Part shown: positions 61,091 through 64,000 of the stretch, in pieces
Position numbering within the stretch: position 1 is the first letter of the stretch
How the letters are laid out: each line of letters opens with the position of its first letter
Assembly: GCF_017874035.1 (NCBI RefSeq)
Contig: NZ_JAGGKV010000002.1
Span: 1-64,000 of the forward strand
Direction of reading: 5' to 3'
DNA: 64,000 nt
Origin: Paenibacillus aceris
Lineage (GTDB): Bacteria > Bacillota > Bacilli > Paenibacillales > NBRC-103111
Notes under the pieces: generated by a model
Database searches by the model: none
What the model saw: the letters and a program-made list of their open reading frames with translations, nothing else
Told to the model about the DNA's origin: nothing
Translations under genes and position numbers: made by a program

Positions 61091-61972
61091 TTAATCTTTC
61101 TCGTTACTTCGCAAGAACAAGCCGACTCCCACTAACAAAAGACATCCTGCCATAAGCTGGATCGTAGTAATCTTTTCGCCTAATAAAAAATAAGCCAACA
61201 AAGACGCGCCCAGCGGCTCACCCAGGACAGTCATCGAAACGGACGATGCTTTCATATACTTGAGCAGCCAATTAAAGACATAGTGACCGAAAACGGTAGG
61301 GACGATGGCGAGAAGCAAGAAAACGCCCCATTCCTTAGCGGGATAGGCTGTGAATGAGGTGCCCGTGGCAACGTTGGTGACGGCAAGCACGAGTCCTGCG
61401 AACAGGAAGACGAAGAAGCTGTACACGAAAGCGGAGATTCGCTCTCTCAAGCTTTTGCCCCAAAGCATATGGAGCGCAACCGCAACCGTTCCGATGAGGG
61501 ATAAAAAGTCCCCTTTCAACGCTGCGCCAGAGAATTGAAAATCTCCCCATCCGATACAAATGGCGCCTATAATCGCTACGCACATTGCGAGGAAAGCCTC
61601 ACGGCTCGTCCGCTGTCCATAAAGCAGAAACGCCCCAAACAGGACAAAGATCGGTTCCAAAGTCAGAATCGCTGTCGAACTTGCAACCGTAGTAAAACGA
61701 AGAGAATCCATCCAAAATAAGAAATGCAGGCCAAGTGCGATACCCGACGCCGCAGTTCGCAGCCAGTCTCTTAGACGAATTCTAGTAATCTCGTTCCGAT
61801 AATTCCATAGAAAAGGAAGCATTAGTGCATTCGTCATCAGCAGCCGGTACATGGCAGTGATTGAGGCTGGCGCATCAGACCATCTCACAAAAATAGCCGA
61901 GAACGAGATCGCGATAATGCCAATCAACAAATACACAGGAATCGGAACTTTGGTCTTATTCATTGCATTCAT
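61091..61972 (-). CDS. EamA/DMT-family transporter
   Basis: A 294-residue membrane protein with ten helices in two EamA repeats (repeat 1 opening PVYLLIGIIAISFSAIFVRW, repeat 2 with GDFLSLIGTVAVALHMLWGK). DMT transporters of this type export metabolites or amino acids. ATG at 61972 with AAGGAG nine bases upstream; the longer open frame overlaps a terminator and is not real. Confidence 0.88.
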   Translation of the reverse strand: MNAMNKTKVPIPVYLLIGIIAISFSAIFVRWSDAPASITAMYRLLMTNALMLPFLWNYRNEITRIRLRDWLRTAASGIALGLHFLFWMDSLRFTTVASSTAILTLEPIFVLFGAFLLYGQRTSREAFLAMCVAIIGAICIGWGDFQFSGAALKGDFLSLIGTVAVALHMLWGKSLRERISAFVYSFFVFLFAGLVLAVTNVATGTSFTAYPAKEWGVFLLLAIVPTVFGHYVFNWLLKYMKASSVSMTVLGEPLGASLLAYFLLGEKITTIQLMAGCLLLVGVGLFLRSNEKD

Positions 61973-62083
61973 CTTGCAAAACTCCTTACTAAGTAGATAC
62001 CTTGTTGTTGCCAAATAATTATATAGGAGGATGCCAGGAAAGCCAATCTTTTTTAGACATTGTTCAATTATTGCGAACATACT

Positions 62084-62136
62084 AAAAAGCCCTTCAGGTC
62101 CGCCTAAATTCGCATAGGCAGCCACCAAAGGGCTTT
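62084..62136 (-). terminator. Intrinsic terminator after ytxJ
   Basis: Stem AAAGCCCTT/AAGGGCTTT; A-run at 62084-62088 gives a U-tract on the minus strand. Confidence 0.8.
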
Positions 62137-62155
62137 CGAATCATTCGTTGCGCTA

Positions 62156-62497
62156 TTAGTCCAGAACAGCCGTAATATGCTTGGTTGTTACAGACCAGTG
62201 AGAGGTGTTCCAAATGGATTCTTTATTTTTAAAATAAAGAATTTGCGGCGATGCGTGTTTGATTGCTAGATCCTCCGCAATTTGGTTCGAAACCGGACGG
62301 GATTCGATCACTTTCACTAAGTAATAATCGACATCATTGTTCGGTTTTCCTGATAAATACTCTTCGTATTCTTCAAGCGCGCTAGCGCTTACCGGACATG
62401 TAGTGCTGTGCTTCAGAACGACAGTCGGTTTATCGGCGGAGCGATCGAGAACTTCCTGCCATTGTTCAACGGTTGTGAGCTCTTTCCATACTGACAT
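62156..62497 (-). CDS. ytxJ: Bacillithiol-system redox protein YtxJ (BrxC)
   Basis: A 113-residue thioredoxin-fold protein. The single active-site Cys is in KHSTTCPVSASALEEY, as in YtxJ/BrxC, and the cis-Pro region is HASPQILYF. It acts as a monothiol bacilliredoxin. Complements ypdA and bshB2 in this window. Monocistronic. Confidence 0.9.
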   Translation of the reverse strand: MSVWKELTTVEQWQEVLDRSADKPTVVLKHSTTCPVSASALEEYEEYLSGKPNNDVDYYLVKVIESRPVSNQIAEDLAIKHASPQILYFKNKESIWNTSHWSVTTKHITAVLD

Positions 62498-62635
62498 CTA
62501 AACATCTCCCTTCCCATTACATTAAAATTATTATAAAGTAACGAATCAGCTTATGCAACTCGCACAATTCGCAAACCTGGCTTCCCTCTTGGTATAATCA
62601 ATGTAACATCCGACAGAAAGGAATGGGAAGATATT

Positions 62636-63505
62636 ATGCAACCACCACCCCCGATATCACGACGAAATTTTCTTAAAAAGGGCGCTGTGCTTGCTGGCTC
62701 TCTTTTGGCTGCCGGAGGTCTAGTTGGCAGTTATTCCAGCTACATAGAACCAAAATGGTACGATTTCACACGAATAACCCTTTCATTTGAACGACTCCCC
62801 AATAGTTTCCACGGTCTTAAACTAGTGCAGTTCAGCGACTTACATATCGGGCATCATTTTAATCTTCAGGATTTAGAGCATATCGTGACCCTGATTAATA
62901 AAGAAAAACCAGATATCCTGACCTTCACGGGCGATTTATTCGATGCCCAAATTACAGAAGACCCCGCGTTAACGAGTAAACTGCTAGCGAGCCTTGAAGC
63001 GCCTTTAGGCAAATGGGCCGTACTCGGAAACCATGATAAATGGGTTGATACGAACCAAACATTGCCGATCCTCCAAGAAGGCGGCTTTCAAACGCTGCTT
63101 AACGCCTTTAACAAGATCGCCTATAAAGGACAGTCCATTCAGATTGCAGGGGTTGAAGATAAGCTTACTGGCAAGCCCGATATCACGAAAACTCTCCATG
63201 GCGCCAATGCTCAAATGTTTACGCTACTTCTCTCTCATTGTCCGGATTTCGCTAATGAGGCGGCCGCTTTCCCCATTGATTTGCAATTATCAGGGCATTC
63301 ACACGGGGGACAAGTCCGTTTGCCTGTTGTAGGCGCCCTCTTTACCCCGCTTCAAGGCAAAAATTACGTGATGGGGCTTTATGAAGTGCCCAACTCTAAA
63401 CTGCTTGTATACACGAATCGCGGCATCGGCACAACATTCCTCCCCTTCCGTTTCCTATGCAGACCCGAAATTACAGTCATCACGCTTGAAAAAAGAAAAC
63501 CCTGA
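62636..63505 (+). CDS. Tat-exported metallophosphoesterase (YkuE-like)
   Basis: A 289-residue phosphoesterase. The N-terminus has the twin-arginine motif SRRNFLKK followed by a hydrophobic segment, so export is by Tat. Metal motifs: FSDLHIG, FTGDLFD, LGNHDKW, LLSHCPDF and LSGHSHGGQ. B. subtilis YkuE is a Tat substrate of the same kind. GGGAAG is about five bases before the ATG. The stop codon is inside the terminator stem. Confidence 0.92.
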   Translation: MQPPPPISRRNFLKKGAVLAGSLLAAGGLVGSYSSYIEPKWYDFTRITLSFERLPNSFHGLKLVQFSDLHIGHHFNLQDLEHIVTLINKEKPDILTFTGDLFDAQITEDPALTSKLLASLEAPLGKWAVLGNHDKWVDTNQTLPILQEGGFQTLLNAFNKIAYKGQSIQIAGVEDKLTGKPDITKTLHGANAQMFTLLLSHCPDFANEAAAFPIDLQLSGHSHGGQVRLPVVGALFTPLQGKNYVMGLYEVPNSKLLVYTNRGIGTTFLPFRFLCRPEITVITLEKRKP

Positions 63506-63532
63506 GCGCTTGCGCAGCGCCACAGGGTTCAC
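63498..63532. terminator. Bidirectional terminator between the phosphoesterase and PucR-type genes
   Basis: Stem AACCCTG/CAGGGTT with inner GCGC pairing; A-rich on the plus strand upstream, giving a U-tract for the minus-strand gene. Confidence 0.8.
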
Positions 63533-63535
63533 GCA

Positions 63536-64000
63536 TTATTGTCTGACATGCAAAAACTGACGGAATAAGAAAACGGCTTTCAACTTCAACAAATCATTAA
63601 CTTTTTTGAAATCCACTTGCAAAAGATCGCTGATCTTTTCTAAACGGTAAGTCACTGTATTTCTATGAATAAATAATTGCTTCGCCGCCTCGCTGACTTG
63701 ACCGTCGTTGCGGATAAACACTTCTAAAGTTCGAATCATTTCTTGCGAGTATTCGGCATCCTTTTCCAAGAGCGGACGCAATACTTTGGCGCAATAATCT
63801 TCCATCATATTCACAGACATATGCTGGAAAAGATGCGCGAACTCTATCGTTTCGTAGTGGACCACACGATCAGGTAACTCTAGCTTGTGCGCCATTCGCT
63901 GTGTCTCCACACATTCCATGTAGGCTTCTCTCAAAGCTGTTGGCCTTACCTTCATTGCGCTGGTATAGAAGGCGATCTCCCCAGCCTCCTCTCTGCATGC
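63536..64000 (-). CDS. PucR/CdaR-type transcriptional regulator, C-terminal part (5' end outside window)
   Basis: At least 154 residues of a longer protein whose frame runs open through the window edge. The C-terminal PucR helix-turn-helix is clear: RTLEVFIRNDGQVSEAAKQL, then FIHRNTVTYRLEKISDLL. Regulators of this type control purine, sugar diacid or amino acid catabolism. Upstream residues GEIAFYTSAMKVRPTALREA belong to the GGDEF-like middle domain. The target genes are not visible. Confidence 0.85.
   Translation of the reverse strand, partial: ACREEAGEIAFYTSAMKVRPTALREAYMECVETQRMAHKLELPDRVVHYETIEFAHLFQHMSVNMMEDYCAKVLRPLLEKDAEYSQEMIRTLEVFIRNDGQVSEAAKQLFIHRNTVTYRLEKISDLLQVDFKKVNDLLKLKAVFLFRQFLHVRQ

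Noticed and set aside
61973..62128. N-terminal extension of the EamA transporter to 62128
   Set aside because: The extension runs through the ytxJ terminator and lacks a ribosome site; ATG at 61972 has one.

Overview
The window looks like chromosomal DNA of a spore-forming, bacillithiol-using Bacillota, most likely Paenibacillus or a close relative. Evidence: strong AGGAGG-type ribosome sites with frequent TTG and GTG starts; bacillithiol genes (ypdA, bshB2, ytxJ); a YheC/YheD-type spore coat ATP-grasp gene; a Spo0A-phosphorelay-style PAS kinase; the Bacillales-type DUF2533 protein; a qox-type quinol oxidase; Bacillota-type LexA boxes. I see no rRNA, tRNA, insertion sequence, prophage or CRISPR. 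The region is ordinary core and accessory chromosome with short operons separated by good intrinsic terminators.

Layout. 0.2-4.4 kb: minus-strand cluster hrpB, alpha/beta hydrolase, small acidic protein, methyltransferase. 4.5-6.6 kb: small genes (DUF2533, a two-helix peptide, Nudix, DUF2164, Dabb). 6.8-8.9 kb: ypdA, then a small gene and tag facing each other, each with LexA-like boxes at its promoter. 8.9-12.85 kb: TPP-riboswitch operon for uptake of a thiamine precursor (thiY, a thiamine-binding DUF77 protein, thiX, thiZ) ending in a translationally coupled TatD-family hydrolase. 12.9-24.2 kb: VOC protein, patatin, a lipoprotein/histidine kinase/HD-GYP operon, uridine kinase, MFS, M29 aminopeptidase, membrane L,D-transpeptidase. 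24.2-28.2 kb: qoxABCD. 28.4-38.8 kb: MBL-fold hydrolase, CutC and FAD monooxygenase, deoxynucleoside kinase, PAS kinase, zinc-dependent phospholipase-like protein, M3 peptidase. 38.9-45.2 kb: topB-ung, spore coat ATP-grasp, beta-propeller plus MoaD/ThiS pair, phosphodiesterase. 45.4-48.4 kb: MoxR/VWA pair of RavA-ViaA type. 48.8-51.6 kb: zinc-ribbon protein, MOSC protein, and an operon of a stand-alone aminoacyl-tRNA-synthetase-type anticodon-binding domain with bshB2, preceded by an elaborate leader. 51.7-64 kb: HelD, two DegV proteins, SDR, hemolysin III, GDSL lipase, M20 amidohydrolase, MFS and EamA transporters, YtxJ, Tat-exported phosphoesterase, and the C-terminal part of a PucR-type regulator.

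The most unusual item is the leader at about 50.84-51.03 kb (minus strand). It has a 16-codon ORF rich in Trp, Phe, Tyr and His with its own ribosome site; its stop codon lies inside the first arm of a chain of mutually exclusive hairpins that ends in a strong intrinsic terminator just before the anticodon-binding-domain gene. This is the expected layout of ribosome-mediated attenuation, which is uncommon in Bacillota where T-boxes usually do this job. Other points of note are the SOS-type control of tag and its convergent neighbour, a TatD hydrolase in the thiamine operon, and several small genes of 44-58 codons.
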